Source: Dokdonella fugitiva (lineage in GTDB: Bacteria > Pseudomonadota > Gammaproteobacteria > Xanthomonadales > Rhodanobacteraceae). Taken from it: DNA of 64,000 nt. The number at the start of each line of letters is the position of its first letter. The first letter of the stretch is position 1. The translations under genes were made by a program, and so were the position numbers. The notes below the pieces were generated by a model, which saw nothing but the letters and a program-made list of their open reading frames with translations, made no database searches and had not been told where the DNA came from. Positions 27,793 to 37,181 of the stretch are shown in pieces. The stretch lies in contig NZ_SLWQ01000008.1 in NCBI RefSeq assembly GCF_004342425.1, positions 124,001-188,000 of the forward strand, given 5' to 3'.

Positions 27793-28932
27793 ATGACCAG
27801 CTACGACACCCCCGCCGCCCACGCCGACGCCACGCCCGCGCCCTCCGTCGCCGAGGTGCTCGGCAGCGTGCACACGACGAACTTCCCGGACCTGCTGCGC
27901 CAGCTCGGCGGCTGCCTCGTGGTCAGCACCTACCAGGCCGGCAAGCTCGTGATCCTGCGGCCCGACGGCGCCAGCATCAACACGCATTTCCGCAACTTCG
28001 TGCGGCCGATGGGCATGGCCGCGGACAACCAGCGCCTCGCGCTCGGCACCGCGCTCGAGATCGCCGAGTTCCGCAACATGCCGGCGGTAGCCAGGCGCCT
28101 GCAGGACCCGCCGCGCCACGATGCCGTCTACATGGCGCGCCGCGTGCACCTCACCGGCGCGATCGACATCCACGAGATGGCCTGGGACAAGCACGGCGAC
28201 CTCTGGTTCGTGAACACGCTGTTCTCGTGCCTGTGCACGCTCGACACCAAATCGAGTTTCGTGCCGCGCTGGCGCCCGTCCTGCGTCACGCATTACGCAC
28301 CCGAGGACCGCTGCCACCTCAACGGCCTGGCGATGCGCGACGGCCGTCCGCGCTACCTCACCGCGCTCGGCGAAACCAACGAGCCGCAGGGCTGGCGCGT
28401 CAACAAGCGCGACGGTGGCGTGCTGTTCGACATGGCCGGCAACAAGGTGATCGCGCGCGGCCTGTCGATGCCGCATTCGCCGCGCTGGTACGACGAGCGC
28501 CTGTGGGTGCTCGAGTCCGGCCGCGGCAAGCTCGTCACGATCGACCCGAAGACCGGCGCGAAGACCGATTTCGCGAGCGTGCCCGGCTTCGCCCGCGGGC
28601 TGGACTTCCTCGGCCCGATCGCCTTCATCGGCCTGTCGCAGCTGCGCGAGACGAACGCGTTCACCGACATCGAGATCACCGAGGACAACCGCGACCGCCA
28701 GAGCGGCGTCTGGGCCGTGCACATCGGCACGGGCAAGACCATCGCGCTGCTCAAGTTCACCGGTGGCGTGCAGGAGATCTTCGCGGTGCAGGCGCTGCCC
28801 GGCGTGCTGTTCCCGGAGATCATCCACGAGGGCGAACTGCTCGCGAGTGCCTACGCCCTGCCGGATGAAGCGCTACGCGAAGTCGCGTTCACACCGGCGC
28901 CGGCCGCGGCGCAGGCGCCCGCCGGCGGTTGA
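27793..28932 (+). CDS. TIGR03032/DUF4915 family protein
   Basis: 379 residues counted from the ATG at 27793, no signal peptide. Typical conserved stretches of the TIGR03032 family are seen: LVVSTYQAGKLVILRPDG, MGMAADNQRLALGT, DIHEMAWDKHGDLWFVNTLF, HLNGLAMRDGRPRYLTALGE and LSMPHSPRWYDERLWVLESG. The pattern suggests a beta-propeller. Function is not known; the family appears with peptide-modifying or TPR proteins in some genomes (from memory, not verified). It converges on the P-loop kinase with 2 bases between stops. Confidence 0.88.
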   Translation: MTSYDTPAAHADATPAPSVAEVLGSVHTTNFPDLLRQLGGCLVVSTYQAGKLVILRPDGASINTHFRNFVRPMGMAADNQRLALGTALEIAEFRNMPAVARRLQDPPRHDAVYMARRVHLTGAIDIHEMAWDKHGDLWFVNTLFSCLCTLDTKSSFVPRWRPSCVTHYAPEDRCHLNGLAMRDGRPRYLTALGETNEPQGWRVNKRDGGVLFDMAGNKVIARGLSMPHSPRWYDERLWVLESGRGKLVTIDPKTGAKTDFASVPGFARGLDFLGPIAFIGLSQLRETNAFTDIEITEDNRDRQSGVWAVHIGTGKTIALLKFTGGVQEIFAVQALPGVLFPEIIHEGELLASAYALPDEALREVAFTPAPAAAQAPAGG

Positions 28933-28934
28933 CG

Positions 28935-29513
28935 TCAGGCCGGCGCGCCGCTCAGGCGCGCGCGCACCGCGTCGACGGCGCGGCGGCACATCGCGTCGGC
29001 CGGCAATGATGCATCGATGCGCACCGCATCGGCGGGTGGCGCGTCGAATCGCGCCGCCACCGCGTCGACGAGTTCGGGGCTGCGGTCACGCGCCGGGTGC
29101 GCGCGCCGCAGCACGTCGTCGGCGACGCGGCGGCGCGCGAGCGCCGGCGTGCATTCGAGCACGAGGGCCATCGCGGAGAAGCGCTGCCGGTGCGCGAGCT
29201 CGCGCAGACGTTCGTAGTCCTCGCGCCGCGAGAACGTCATGCCGTCGATCACGCTCGACGCGCCGAGCAGGGCGTTGATCTCGATCGCGAGCAGCACGCC
29301 GCGATAGGCCGCGCGCTTCTCGATGAAGCTGTACTCGCATTGCGGGAACATCGCCGCGCGGACTTCGTCGCGGCAGACGCGGCGCAGGCCGAGTTCGGCC
29401 ACCAACGCGCGCGCGACCGTGCTCTTGCCCGCGCCGGGCAAGCCGACGAGGGCGACCGCGAGTGGCGGCGCACCGGTCCTCGCTTCAGGCGCGGGTGGGT
29501 CGTCGTCGTTCAC
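28935..29513 (-). CDS. P-loop kinase, AAA_33/zeta-toxin-like fold
   Basis: 192-residue predicted small-molecule or nucleotide kinase. The Walker A motif VGLPGAGKSTVARALVAEL is at residues 23-41, followed by RVCRDEVRAAMFP, which resembles the substrate Asp of shikimate/gluconate-like kinases and PRPP-like AAA_33 proteins. SSVIDGMTFSRREDYERLRE is the Walker B region. The C-terminal helix has an Arg-rich lid (LARRRVADDVLRRAHPARDR). Substrate unknown; no antitoxin neighbour, so a zeta-type toxin is unlikely. Confidence 0.8.
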   Translation of the reverse strand: MNDDDPPAPEARTGAPPLAVALVGLPGAGKSTVARALVAELGLRRVCRDEVRAAMFPQCEYSFIEKRAAYRGVLLAIEINALLGASSVIDGMTFSRREDYERLRELAHRQRFSAMALVLECTPALARRRVADDVLRRAHPARDRSPELVDAVAARFDAPPADAVRIDASLPADAMCRRAVDAVRARLSGAPA

Positions 29514-29627
29514 CGGTCCGTTCGTCCACGTCCAGCAAGGGGCACCGGCGCAGCGGTCGCAGCCTCGATAATGTGGCGCGCGCCGCGTTTTCCGGCGGCG
29601 CGATGCGCGGCGCCGCCGCCGGTTCGC

Positions 29628-29633
29628 TAGAAT
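29628..29633 (+). promoter_or_regulatory. Putative -10 box of the Ser/Thr kinase gene
   Basis: TAGAAT in the context GCTAGAATTG, 26 bases before the kinase ATG. A matching -35 was not evident. Confidence 0.35.
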
Positions 29634-29659
29634 TGTGGCCCTGACGCCATGCGATTGCC

Positions 29660-31849
29660 ATGACCTACCTCAAGCAACCGTTCACGATTCCGGGCTATCG
29701 GCTGATCGGCCGTCTCGGCGTGGGCGGCATGGCGACCGTCTATCTCGCCAGCCAGGAATCGCTGTCGCGACTCGTCGCGATCAAGGTGCTGGCGAACGAC
29801 CACTCCGGCGACGAACTCGTGCGCCGTTTCGAAAACGAGGCGCGCACGATCGCGCGCCTGGACCACCCGCACATCGTGCAGATCCATGACGTCGGTCGCA
29901 CCTCGACCGGCCAGATCTACTACACGATGCCGTACCTTTCGAACGGCGACCTGTCGACGCGCAACATCCGCGACGATCCCGAACGCATCCTCGCGGTCAT
30001 GCGCGCGCTGGTCGAGGCGCTCGGCTGCGCGCACGACCACGGCATCGTCCACCGCGACGTCAAGCCGGAGAACGTGCTGTTCGACAAGCTCGACCGGCCG
30101 ATGCTCGCCGACTTCGGCATCGCGCTCACCGGATCCAAGCAGCAGCGCGTCACGCGCGAGGGCGCGACGATCGGTTCGTCCGGCTACATGAGCCCGGAGC
30201 AGGCGCGCGGCCAGCCGATCGACGGCCGCTCGGACTTCTACAGCCTCGGCGTCCTCTGCTACGAACTGCTCACCGGCGAAATGCCGTTCCAGGGCGGCGA
30301 TGCGCTCGCGGTCGCGCTCGCCCACATCGAGAAGCCGGTGCCGCGCCTGCCGGTCACGCGGCGCATCTGGCAGCCGCTCATCGACAAGGCCCTGGCCAAG
30401 CATCCCGACGCGCGTTTCCAGAGCGCCGAGGAAATGCTCGCCGCGCTCGACATCGTCGCACGCCGCATGCGCGCGACCACGCCCAGCGGCCTGGGCCGCC
30501 GCTTCAAGGCGCTGGTCGAACGCATCGTCGCGATCCCGCGTCGCCGCCGCGCGCTCGCGCTCGGCGGGCTCATGGCGGCGACCCTGGTCGCGCTGGTCGC
30601 GCTGTCGCCGCACGTCGCCCAGCGCACCGCTTTGCACGCGGGCGGCGCCGCCGGCACGCCCGCGGCGGTCGCCGCGCGCGATGCCGATCCGCTGGCGGGT
30701 GCACGCGCGCAGCACCTGCAGCAAGCCGACGACCTCATGTCGATCAACCGCCTGGTCGAACCGGCCGGGGCGAGCGCGGCCGACGAATACCTCGCGGTGC
30801 TCGCGGCCGAACCGCAACAGGACGATGCACGCAAGGGCCTCGCGCGCATCTTCGAACGACTCGGCGCGCAGGCCCGCCAGGCGATCGCCGACGACCACGC
30901 GACCGAGGCGACGCACGCGATCGACCAGGCCGACGGGCTCGCGTCGCGCGCCGGTGCGGTGGTCGCGGAGGCGCACGCCGCGTTCGCGAAGGCCGTCCAT
31001 GACGCAGTCGAGCAGCGCCGCGCGCGCACCCGGGATCCGCTCGACCCGAGTGCGCTGCACGCGCTCAAGCCGCTGCTGCCCGCGCTGGCCCGCGTCGATG
31101 CGGCGCAGGCGAAGGCGATCGAGGCGGCGCTCGCCCAGTCGAAGGCGCGCCTGCGCGTCGGCGCCGTGATCCGCGACGATGGCGGCCCCGAGATGGTCGT
31201 CATGCCGGCCACGCGCGGCTCAACGCCGTCGATCGCGATGTCGGTCGACGAAGTCACGCGCGGTGCATACGCCGCCTTCGCCAGGGCGGCCGGCCGGCCG
31301 GTGGCACGCTGCCGCGCATCGCAGAACCTCATCGCGCTCGTCGCCTCGCGCGGGATCGACTGGCGCCACCCCGGCTTCGAGCAGGGGGACGACCACCCCG
31401 TCGTCTGCGTGAGCTGGGCGGACGCGAACGCCTATGCACGCTGGCTCGGCGAACGGACCGGCGCACGCTATCGCCTGCCGAGTTCGAACGAATGGCTCGC
31501 GGCGGCGCGCGCCGCCGGCAGTGGCAAGGGCTGTCGCGCGGCGAACATCGAGGCACGGCGTGGCTGCAACGACGGATACGAGCACACGGCGCCGGTCGGC
31601 CGCTTCGGCACGAGCGCGCCGGGCCTGCACGATCTCGCCGGCAACGTCAGCGAATGGGTCGACGTGTGTGCGAATCGCGGCCGCGGCGGCGAGGATTGCG
31701 GCGAACACCGCTTCCGCGGCCTGTCGTGGCGCGACGACGACGAGGAATCGAACCTCGACCGCATCGACAGCGCGCCGGCCGACGTCGGCTACGCGAACGT
31801 CGGCTTCCGCCTCGTGCGCGAGCTGCCCGCCGTGGACGCGGCGCAGTGA
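29660..31849 (+). CDS. Transmembrane Ser/Thr protein kinase with C-terminal FGE/sulfatase-modifying-like domain (PpkA type)
   Basis: 729 residues. The cytoplasmic Hanks-type kinase (about 13-280) is complete: GRLGVGGMATVYLA glycine loop, Lys42 in VAIKVL, catalytic HRDVKPEN (131-138), DFG (151-153) and SGYMSPEQARG activation segment. A transmembrane helix (about 300-317) leads to an Ala-rich helical region (about 345-500) and a formylglycine-generating-enzyme-like domain (about 518-725: VCVSWADANAYARWLGERTG, GLHDLAGNVSEWVDV, VGFRLVRE). The active-site cysteines of true FGE are not in place (RFRGLSWRDDDEESN), so this domain is probably a periplasmic sensor. PpkA-type kinases can control type VI secretion, but no T6SS gene is in the window. 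Confidence 0.9.
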   Translation: MTYLKQPFTIPGYRLIGRLGVGGMATVYLASQESLSRLVAIKVLANDHSGDELVRRFENEARTIARLDHPHIVQIHDVGRTSTGQIYYTMPYLSNGDLSTRNIRDDPERILAVMRALVEALGCAHDHGIVHRDVKPENVLFDKLDRPMLADFGIALTGSKQQRVTREGATIGSSGYMSPEQARGQPIDGRSDFYSLGVLCYELLTGEMPFQGGDALAVALAHIEKPVPRLPVTRRIWQPLIDKALAKHPDARFQSAEEMLAALDIVARRMRATTPSGLGRRFKALVERIVAIPRRRRALALGGLMAATLVALVALSPHVAQRTALHAGGAAGTPAAVAARDADPLAGARAQHLQQADDLMSINRLVEPAGASAADEYLAVLAAEPQQDDARKGLARIFERLGAQARQAIADDHATEATHAIDQADGLASRAGAVVAEAHAAFAKAVHDAVEQRRARTRDPLDPSALHALKPLLPALARVDAAQAKAIEAALAQSKARLRVGAVIRDDGGPEMVVMPATRGSTPSIAMSVDEVTRGAYAAFARAAGRPVARCRASQNLIALVASRGIDWRHPGFEQGDDHPVVCVSWADANAYARWLGERTGARYRLPSSNEWLAAARAAGSGKGCRAANIEARRGCNDGYEHTAPVGRFGTSAPGLHDLAGNVSEWVDVCANRGRGGEDCGEHRFRGLSWRDDDEESNLDRIDSAPADVGYANVGFRLVRELPAVDAAQ

Positions 31850-31918
31850 AGCATCCGCGCGGCGCGCCGCACGCGCCGATCCGCTACGCTCCATCCTGAC
31901 ACCGACCGCGCCTCCATC

Positions 31919-32605
31919 ATGCGACCGCTCTACGTCCAGCGCTACCTGCTCACCGGCCTTCTCACCTTCATCCCGGTCTGGTTGACCTGGATCGTCTTCA
32001 AGTCGATCTTTTCGCTGCTGTCGCAGTTCAACCTGCCGTGGGTGTCGGCATTGTTCGAGGCATTCCCGGACACGCTCGGCCGCCTGCACCAGGAATGGCT
32101 CATGTCGCTGCTCGCGTTCATCGTGACGGTGGTCGCGCTGTACGTGACCGGCTTCGCCGCCAACCGGGTGTTCGGCCAGCGCCTCATCGGCGCGTTCGAG
32201 AGCGTCATCGAGCGCATCCCGGTCGCGCACAGCATCTACGGCGGCGCGAAGAAGCTCATGACGATGCTGCAGCACAAACCGAGTGGGACGCAGCGCGTCG
32301 TGCTCATCGACTTCCCTTCGCCGGAACTGAAGTCGATCGGTTTCGTCACGCGCGTGTTCCGCGACGCCAGCGGTATCGAGTTCGCCGCCGTCTACGTGCC
32401 GACGACACCGAACCCGACCGGCGGCTACCTCGAGATCGTGCCGCTCGACCGCCTCGTCGCGACCGACTGGAGCGTCGACCAGGCCATGGCGTTCATCCTG
32501 TCCGCCGGCGCCGCCGGCCCCGACCCGCTGCCGTTCGAACTGGGCCGCAAACCGCGTCACGCCCCGGCTGAGGCTGCATCCCCGCGCCCGTCAGGAAAGG
32601 ACTGA
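31919..32605 (+). CDS. DUF502 family membrane protein
   Basis: 228 residues, two transmembrane helices near the start (about 9-34 and 62-86) followed by a cytoplasmic or periplasmic beta domain. The family signature is present: GLLTFIPVWLTWIVF, IPVAHSIYGGAKKLMTMLQ and FAAVYVPTTPNPTGGYLEIV. DUF502 proteins are widespread and of unknown role. It follows the kinase gene by 69 bases on the same strand, so co-expression is possible. Confidence 0.93.
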   Translation: MRPLYVQRYLLTGLLTFIPVWLTWIVFKSIFSLLSQFNLPWVSALFEAFPDTLGRLHQEWLMSLLAFIVTVVALYVTGFAANRVFGQRLIGAFESVIERIPVAHSIYGGAKKLMTMLQHKPSGTQRVVLIDFPSPELKSIGFVTRVFRDASGIEFAAVYVPTTPNPTGGYLEIVPLDRLVATDWSVDQAMAFILSAGAAGPDPLPFELGRKPRHAPAEAASPRPSGKD

Positions 32606-32974
32606 AACACCTAGGAGACGAAGGAAAGGGGAAAGCTCGAGACACCGAGCGCGCAGAGAAAGGCACGATCCCTCTCGTTTGAAAAGCTCTTCCTCGTGTG
32701 CTCCGGGTTTTAATCCGGATCATCGGTTTTTCCTTCGTGTCCTTCGTGTTTTCAGGCTCTGCTCTTCCGCGCGAGCGGGATCCCCCGTCCAGTCGCAGGC
32801 CGAGACGGAACCGGCTTGGCCCTGCCCTCCGGCGGCGCCGAAACCGGCGGTCGGCCGGACCCGGCGCGTAAACCATTGTAAAGTGCGCGCCGCCCGCCGC
32901 AGTGACCTTAGACACTAGGCGATCCTGCGGTCGGCACCCTAGCCTGACTGCCTTTCCCCGTACCGGAGCGACGC
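32606..32974. other. Intergenic region upstream of the M13 peptidases
   Basis: 369 bases without a gene. It holds a second copy of the CTTCGTGTCCTTCGTGTTTT sequence (32732-32752) seen at 26520, an AT-richer stretch TTTGAAAAGCTCTTCC near 32679, and TAAACCATTGTAAAGT near 32871, which may be part of the peptidase promoter. No convincing -35/-10 pair was found. Confidence 0.5.
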
Positions 32975-34996
32975 ATGCCTGCATGCAGGATCCGCGTGCT
33001 GGCCGCCGCCCTCGCCCTGGGGACGGCGGGCGCGCACGCCCATACCAACGAGCGTGGCCTCGACGCGCAGAACATGGACGTGGCGACGCCTGCGTGCAGC
33101 GACTTCTTCCAGCACGCCAACGGCGGCTGGCTCGCGTCGAACCCGATCCCCGCCGAATACAGCCGCTGGAGCCTCGACGACGAACTGCGCGAGCGCAACC
33201 TGGCGCTCCTGCGCGGCGTGCTCGAAGATGCCGCCGCGCACCCGGGCGAGGCGGGCAGCACGACGCAGAAGGTCGGCGACTTCTACGCCTCGGCGATGGA
33301 CGAGGCCGCGGCCGAGGCCGCCGGTTACGGGCCGATCAAGCCGGACCTCGCGCGCATCGCGGCGCTGAAGACCGGCGCCGACGTCGCCGCGCTCGTGCGC
33401 AGCTGGCACGCGCAAGGCATCCCGGTGCTGTTCGACTTCGGCCCGCAGTCCGACATGAAGGACGCGAACCGCATGATCGGCTACGCGATCCAGGGCGGCC
33501 TCGGCCTGCCCGATCGCGACTACTACACCCGCACCGACGCGAAATCGAAGGAACTGCTCGGCAAGTACCGCGCACACGTCGCGCGCATGCTCGCGCTGGT
33601 CGGCGACGCGAACGCCGAGGCCGAAGCGGGCTGGGTCGTCGACCTCGAGACGACGCTCGCGCGCGCCTCGCTCGACCGCGTCGCGATGCGTGATCCGCAG
33701 ACCTACTACCGCATCGCCACGCTCGCGCAGGCCGACGCGCAGACGCCGCATTTTTCCTGGACCACGTTCTACAAGGAGATCGGCCGCGCGGACGTCACGC
33801 GCTTCTCGCTGCCGCACCCGAAGTTCTTCGCGGCAATGGACGGCGCGCTCGCCAAGGTGCCGGTGTCGCACTGGCAGGCGTACCTGCGCTGGCACCTCGT
33901 CGATTTCGCCGCGCCGTCCCTGAGCAAGGCGTTCGTCGATGCCGACTTCGACTTCCACGGCCGCACGCTGCGTGGCACGCAGGAACTCAAGCCGCGCTGG
34001 AAGCGGGCGATCGACGCGACCAATGACGCGCTCGGCTTCGCCGTCGGCGAGACCTATGTCGCCAAGGTGTTTCCTCCCGAGGCCAAGCAACGCGCGCAGG
34101 GGCTGGTGAAGAACCTCGCCGTCGCGCTGCGCGCACGCCTCGCCAAGCTCGACTGGATGGGCGAGGAAACCAAGAAGGCCGCCTACGCCAAGCTCGACAC
34201 GCTGGTGCCGAAGGTCGGCTACCCCGACGTCTGGCGCGACTACTCCGCGCTCACGGTCCGCCGTGGCGACCATTTCGCCAACGTGCGCGCCGCCGCGGCA
34301 TTCGAGGCCAAGCGCCTCGCCGCGAAGATCGACAAGCCGGTCGACCGCAGCGAGTGGGGCATGCTGCCGCAGACGGTCAACGCGTACTACGACCCGCAGC
34401 AGAACGAGATCGTTTTCCCCGCCGCGCAACTGTTGCCACCCTACTTCGACGCGCAGATGGACGATGCGGTGAACTACGGCGGCATCGGCTCGGTGATCGG
34501 CCACGAGATGCTGCACGGTTTCGACGACGAGGGCAGCCAGTTCGACGCACAGGGCAACCTGCGCGACTGGTGGACGAAGCAGGACCGCGAGCGCTTCGTC
34601 GCGCGCACCGGCAGGCTCGTCGAGCAGTTCGACGCCTACGTGCCGATCGACGACCTGCACATCAACGGCAAGCTCACGCTCGGCGAGAACATCGCCGACC
34701 TCGGCGGTCTCGAGGTCGCCTGGGATGCGTGGAAGCTCACCGACGACGGCAAGGCGAATGCGAAGCGCGACGGCCTCGACGGCACGCAACGCTTCTTCCT
34801 CGCGTTCGCGCAGGCGTGGCGCACGCAGCAACGCCCCGAAGCGCTGCGCCTGCAGGTGCAGTCGAACGAACACGCGCCGGCGAAGTACCGCGTCAACGGG
34901 CCGGTGAGCAACATGGCCGCGTTCGCCCGGGCGTTCGCGTGCAAGGCCGGTGATCCGATGGTGCGCGACGCCGCACGCCGCGTCGACATCTGGTGA
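32975..34996 (+). CDS. Secreted M13 (neprilysin/PepO-type) metallopeptidase
   Basis: Zinc endopeptidase of 673 residues with a signal peptide (about 1-21, ending AGAHA). It has the N-terminal M13 segment (CSDFFQHANGGWLASNPIPA), the zinc site VIGHEMLHGFDDEGSQFD with His510, Glu511 and His514, the third ligand Glu571 in GENIADLGG (with Asp575), the substrate-binding NAYYDPQQNEIVFPAA, and the closing CKAGDPMV ... VDIW typical of the family. It cleaves oligopeptides in the periplasm or outside (family knowledge). The second M13 gene follows after 53 bases. Confidence 0.96.
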   Translation: MPACRIRVLAAALALGTAGAHAHTNERGLDAQNMDVATPACSDFFQHANGGWLASNPIPAEYSRWSLDDELRERNLALLRGVLEDAAAHPGEAGSTTQKVGDFYASAMDEAAAEAAGYGPIKPDLARIAALKTGADVAALVRSWHAQGIPVLFDFGPQSDMKDANRMIGYAIQGGLGLPDRDYYTRTDAKSKELLGKYRAHVARMLALVGDANAEAEAGWVVDLETTLARASLDRVAMRDPQTYYRIATLAQADAQTPHFSWTTFYKEIGRADVTRFSLPHPKFFAAMDGALAKVPVSHWQAYLRWHLVDFAAPSLSKAFVDADFDFHGRTLRGTQELKPRWKRAIDATNDALGFAVGETYVAKVFPPEAKQRAQGLVKNLAVALRARLAKLDWMGEETKKAAYAKLDTLVPKVGYPDVWRDYSALTVRRGDHFANVRAAAAFEAKRLAAKIDKPVDRSEWGMLPQTVNAYYDPQQNEIVFPAAQLLPPYFDAQMDDAVNYGGIGSVIGHEMLHGFDDEGSQFDAQGNLRDWWTKQDRERFVARTGRLVEQFDAYVPIDDLHINGKLTLGENIADLGGLEVAWDAWKLTDDGKANAKRDGLDGTQRFFLAFAQAWRTQQRPEALRLQVQSNEHAPAKYRVNGPVSNMAAFARAFACKAGDPMVRDAARRVDIW

Positions 34997-35049
34997 ACAA
35001 CATGCCGCGGCCGGCGTCGCGGCGACGAATGTCCTTGGAGAAGAGAAAC

Positions 35050-37089
35050 ATGCGCAAGCAGCTGAACAAGACCCTCGCGACGGCGATCTTCGCCGCGCTT
35101 TCCACCACCGCGATCGCGGCATCGAGTGCGCCCTCGTTCGACGTCAACGAACTCGACGCGAAGATCGCGCCGTGCGCCGACTTCAACGGCTTCGTCAATG
35201 CGAAGTGGGTCGCCGCCAATCCGATCCCGTCCGACCGCACGCGCTGGGGCGCGTTCGACCAGCTGCGCGAACACAGCCTGCAGACCCAGCGCGCCATCGT
35301 CGAAGCGGCCGCGCTCGGCGCGAACAAGGCCGAGGCCGGTTCGATCCAGCAGAAGATCGGCTGGTTCTACCGCTCCGGCATGGCCGAAGGCGCGATCGAG
35401 AAGGCGGGCCTTGCGCCGGTGAAGCCCGAGATCGCCAAGATCGACGCGCTGAAGACGCCGGCGGATATCGCCGCCTACATCAACGATTCGTCGTCGCGCG
35501 GCCAGAACGGCCTGTTCGCGATCTTCACGTCGCCGGACTTCAAGAACTCGAAGATCCAGATCGCCTACGTCGCCCAGGGCGGCATCGGCCTGCCGACGTC
35601 GGAGTACTACACCAAGCCGGACTACGCGGAACTGCGCGCCGCCTACCAGGCGCACGTCGCCAGGGTGCTCGAGCTCGCCGGCGACAAGCCGGACGCGGCG
35701 AAGAAGGCGGCCGAGCAGGTGCTCGCGTTCGAAACGCGCCTGGCCAAGGCCTCGCTCGCGCCGGTCGAGCTGCGCAAGCCGGAGAACCAGTACCACTTCG
35801 TCACGCTCGCCGAAGCGGACAAGGCGAGTCCGAACTTCTCCTGGACGAAGTTCTTCGTCGCGCAGCACGCCGACATCCAGGGCGGCTTCTCGCTGTCGCA
35901 GCCGGGCTTCTTCGCCGAAGTCGACAAGATGATCGCCGACGTGCCGGCTGGGGAGTGGCGCACCTACCTGCGCTTCCACGCGATCGACTCCGCCTCGCCG
36001 TACCTGTCCAAGCCGTTCGCCGAGGCGCACTTCGCGTTCTACAACAAGACGCTCAACGGCCAGAAGGAGCAGGAACCGCGCTGGAAGCGCGTGCTGTCGA
36101 CGATCAACGACGCGATGGGCATGGCGCTGGGCCAGCTCTACGTCGAGAAGACCTTCCCGCCGGAGTCGAAGAAGCGCGCGCTCGAGCTCGTCAACAACGT
36201 GAGTGCAGCGCTGAAGACGCGCATCGAGAACCTCGACTGGATGAGCGAAGCGACCAAGCAGAAGGCGCTCGAGAAGTGGTCCACGTTCCTGCCGAAGATC
36301 GGCTATCCGGACAAGTGGCGCGAGTGGTCCGGCCTCGAGGTGAAGGCCGATGACTACTACGCCAACGTGCTCGCCGCGAGCAAGTTCAACTACGACTACG
36401 AGATCGCCAAGGCCGGCAAGCCGACCGATCGCCTCGAGTGGGGCATGACGCCGCAGACGGTCAATGCCTACTACAACCCGACCGACAACACGATCAACTT
36501 CCCGGCCGCGATCCTGCAGCCGCCGTTCTTCGACGCCAATGCCGACGACGCGATCAACTACGGCGGCATCGGCGCGGTGATCGGCCACGAGGCGACGCAC
36601 GGCTACGACGACGAAGGCAGCCAGTTCGACGCGCAGGGCAACAATGCCAACTGGTGGACGAAGGAGGACCGCGAGAAGTTCGACGCGCGCACCGCCAAGC
36701 TCGTCGCGCAGTTCGACGGCTACGAGCCGCTGCCGGGCAAGCACGTCAATGGCCAGCTCACGCTCGGCGAGAACATCGCCGACCTCGGCGGCATCAACGT
36801 TGCCTACGATGCGCTGCAGATGGCGCTGAAGCAGAGCCCGGCGGAAGCGGCGAAGAAGATCGACGGCTACACGCCGCAGCAGCGCTTCTTCCTCAACTTC
36901 GCGCGCATCTGGCGCGGCAGCATCCTGCCCAAGCGCCAGGAAGTGCTGCTCAACGCCGACCCGCACGCGCCGGCGAAGTACCGCGCGATCGGCGCGCCGT
37001 CGAACATGCCTGCGTTCGCGCAGGCGTTCTCGTGCAAGGCGGGCGACGCGATGGTGCGTGGCGCGGATACGCAGGTGAAGATCTGGTGA
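35050..37089 (+). CDS. Second secreted M13 metallopeptidase (tandem paralogue)
   Basis: 679 residues from the ATG at 35050, which follows GGAGAAGAG; 19 further in-frame upstream codons are not needed. A signal peptide (about 1-25, ending TTAIAA) precedes the M13 fold: CADFNGFVNAKWVAANPIPS, zinc site GHEATHGYDDEGSQFDAQGN with His513, Glu514 and His517, and Glu574 in GENIADLGG. It ends SCKAGDAMVRGADTQVKIW. It is clearly homologous to the upstream gene along its length but has diverged widely, so this is an old duplication with likely different peptide preference. A strong terminator follows. Confidence 0.96.
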   Translation: MRKQLNKTLATAIFAALSTTAIAASSAPSFDVNELDAKIAPCADFNGFVNAKWVAANPIPSDRTRWGAFDQLREHSLQTQRAIVEAAALGANKAEAGSIQQKIGWFYRSGMAEGAIEKAGLAPVKPEIAKIDALKTPADIAAYINDSSSRGQNGLFAIFTSPDFKNSKIQIAYVAQGGIGLPTSEYYTKPDYAELRAAYQAHVARVLELAGDKPDAAKKAAEQVLAFETRLAKASLAPVELRKPENQYHFVTLAEADKASPNFSWTKFFVAQHADIQGGFSLSQPGFFAEVDKMIADVPAGEWRTYLRFHAIDSASPYLSKPFAEAHFAFYNKTLNGQKEQEPRWKRVLSTINDAMGMALGQLYVEKTFPPESKKRALELVNNVSAALKTRIENLDWMSEATKQKALEKWSTFLPKIGYPDKWREWSGLEVKADDYYANVLAASKFNYDYEIAKAGKPTDRLEWGMTPQTVNAYYNPTDNTINFPAAILQPPFFDANADDAINYGGIGAVIGHEATHGYDDEGSQFDAQGNNANWWTKEDREKFDARTAKLVAQFDGYEPLPGKHVNGQLTLGENIADLGGINVAYDALQMALKQSPAEAAKKIDGYTPQQRFFLNFARIWRGSILPKRQEVLLNADPHAPAKYRAIGAPSNMPAFAQAFSCKAGDAMVRGADTQVKIW

Positions 37090-37118
37090 TGGCACGCGGC
37101 TGACCGCGATGTCCACGA

Positions 37119-37148
37119 CGGCCGCGCGCGAGCGCGGCCGTTTTTTTT
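37119..37148 (+). terminator. Rho-independent terminator after the M13 pair
   Basis: Perfect GC arms CGGCCGCGC / GCGCGGCCG (37119-37127, 37132-37140) with a 4-base loop, followed directly by eight T (37141-37148). It ends the M13 transcript 30 bases past the stop. Confidence 0.9.
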
Positions 37149-37181
37149 CTGGTACCCGTCGTAGCGCTGCCCTCGGGTGCG

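Noticed and set aside
28935..29513. Zeta-type toxin
   Set aside because: The P-loop is shared by many kinases, there is no epsilon-like antitoxin, and the gene stands alone on its strand.
34636..37116. 826-codon frame antisense to the M13 peptidases
   Set aside because: Low-complexity Arg/Val/Glu product opposite two clear peptidases; shadow frame.
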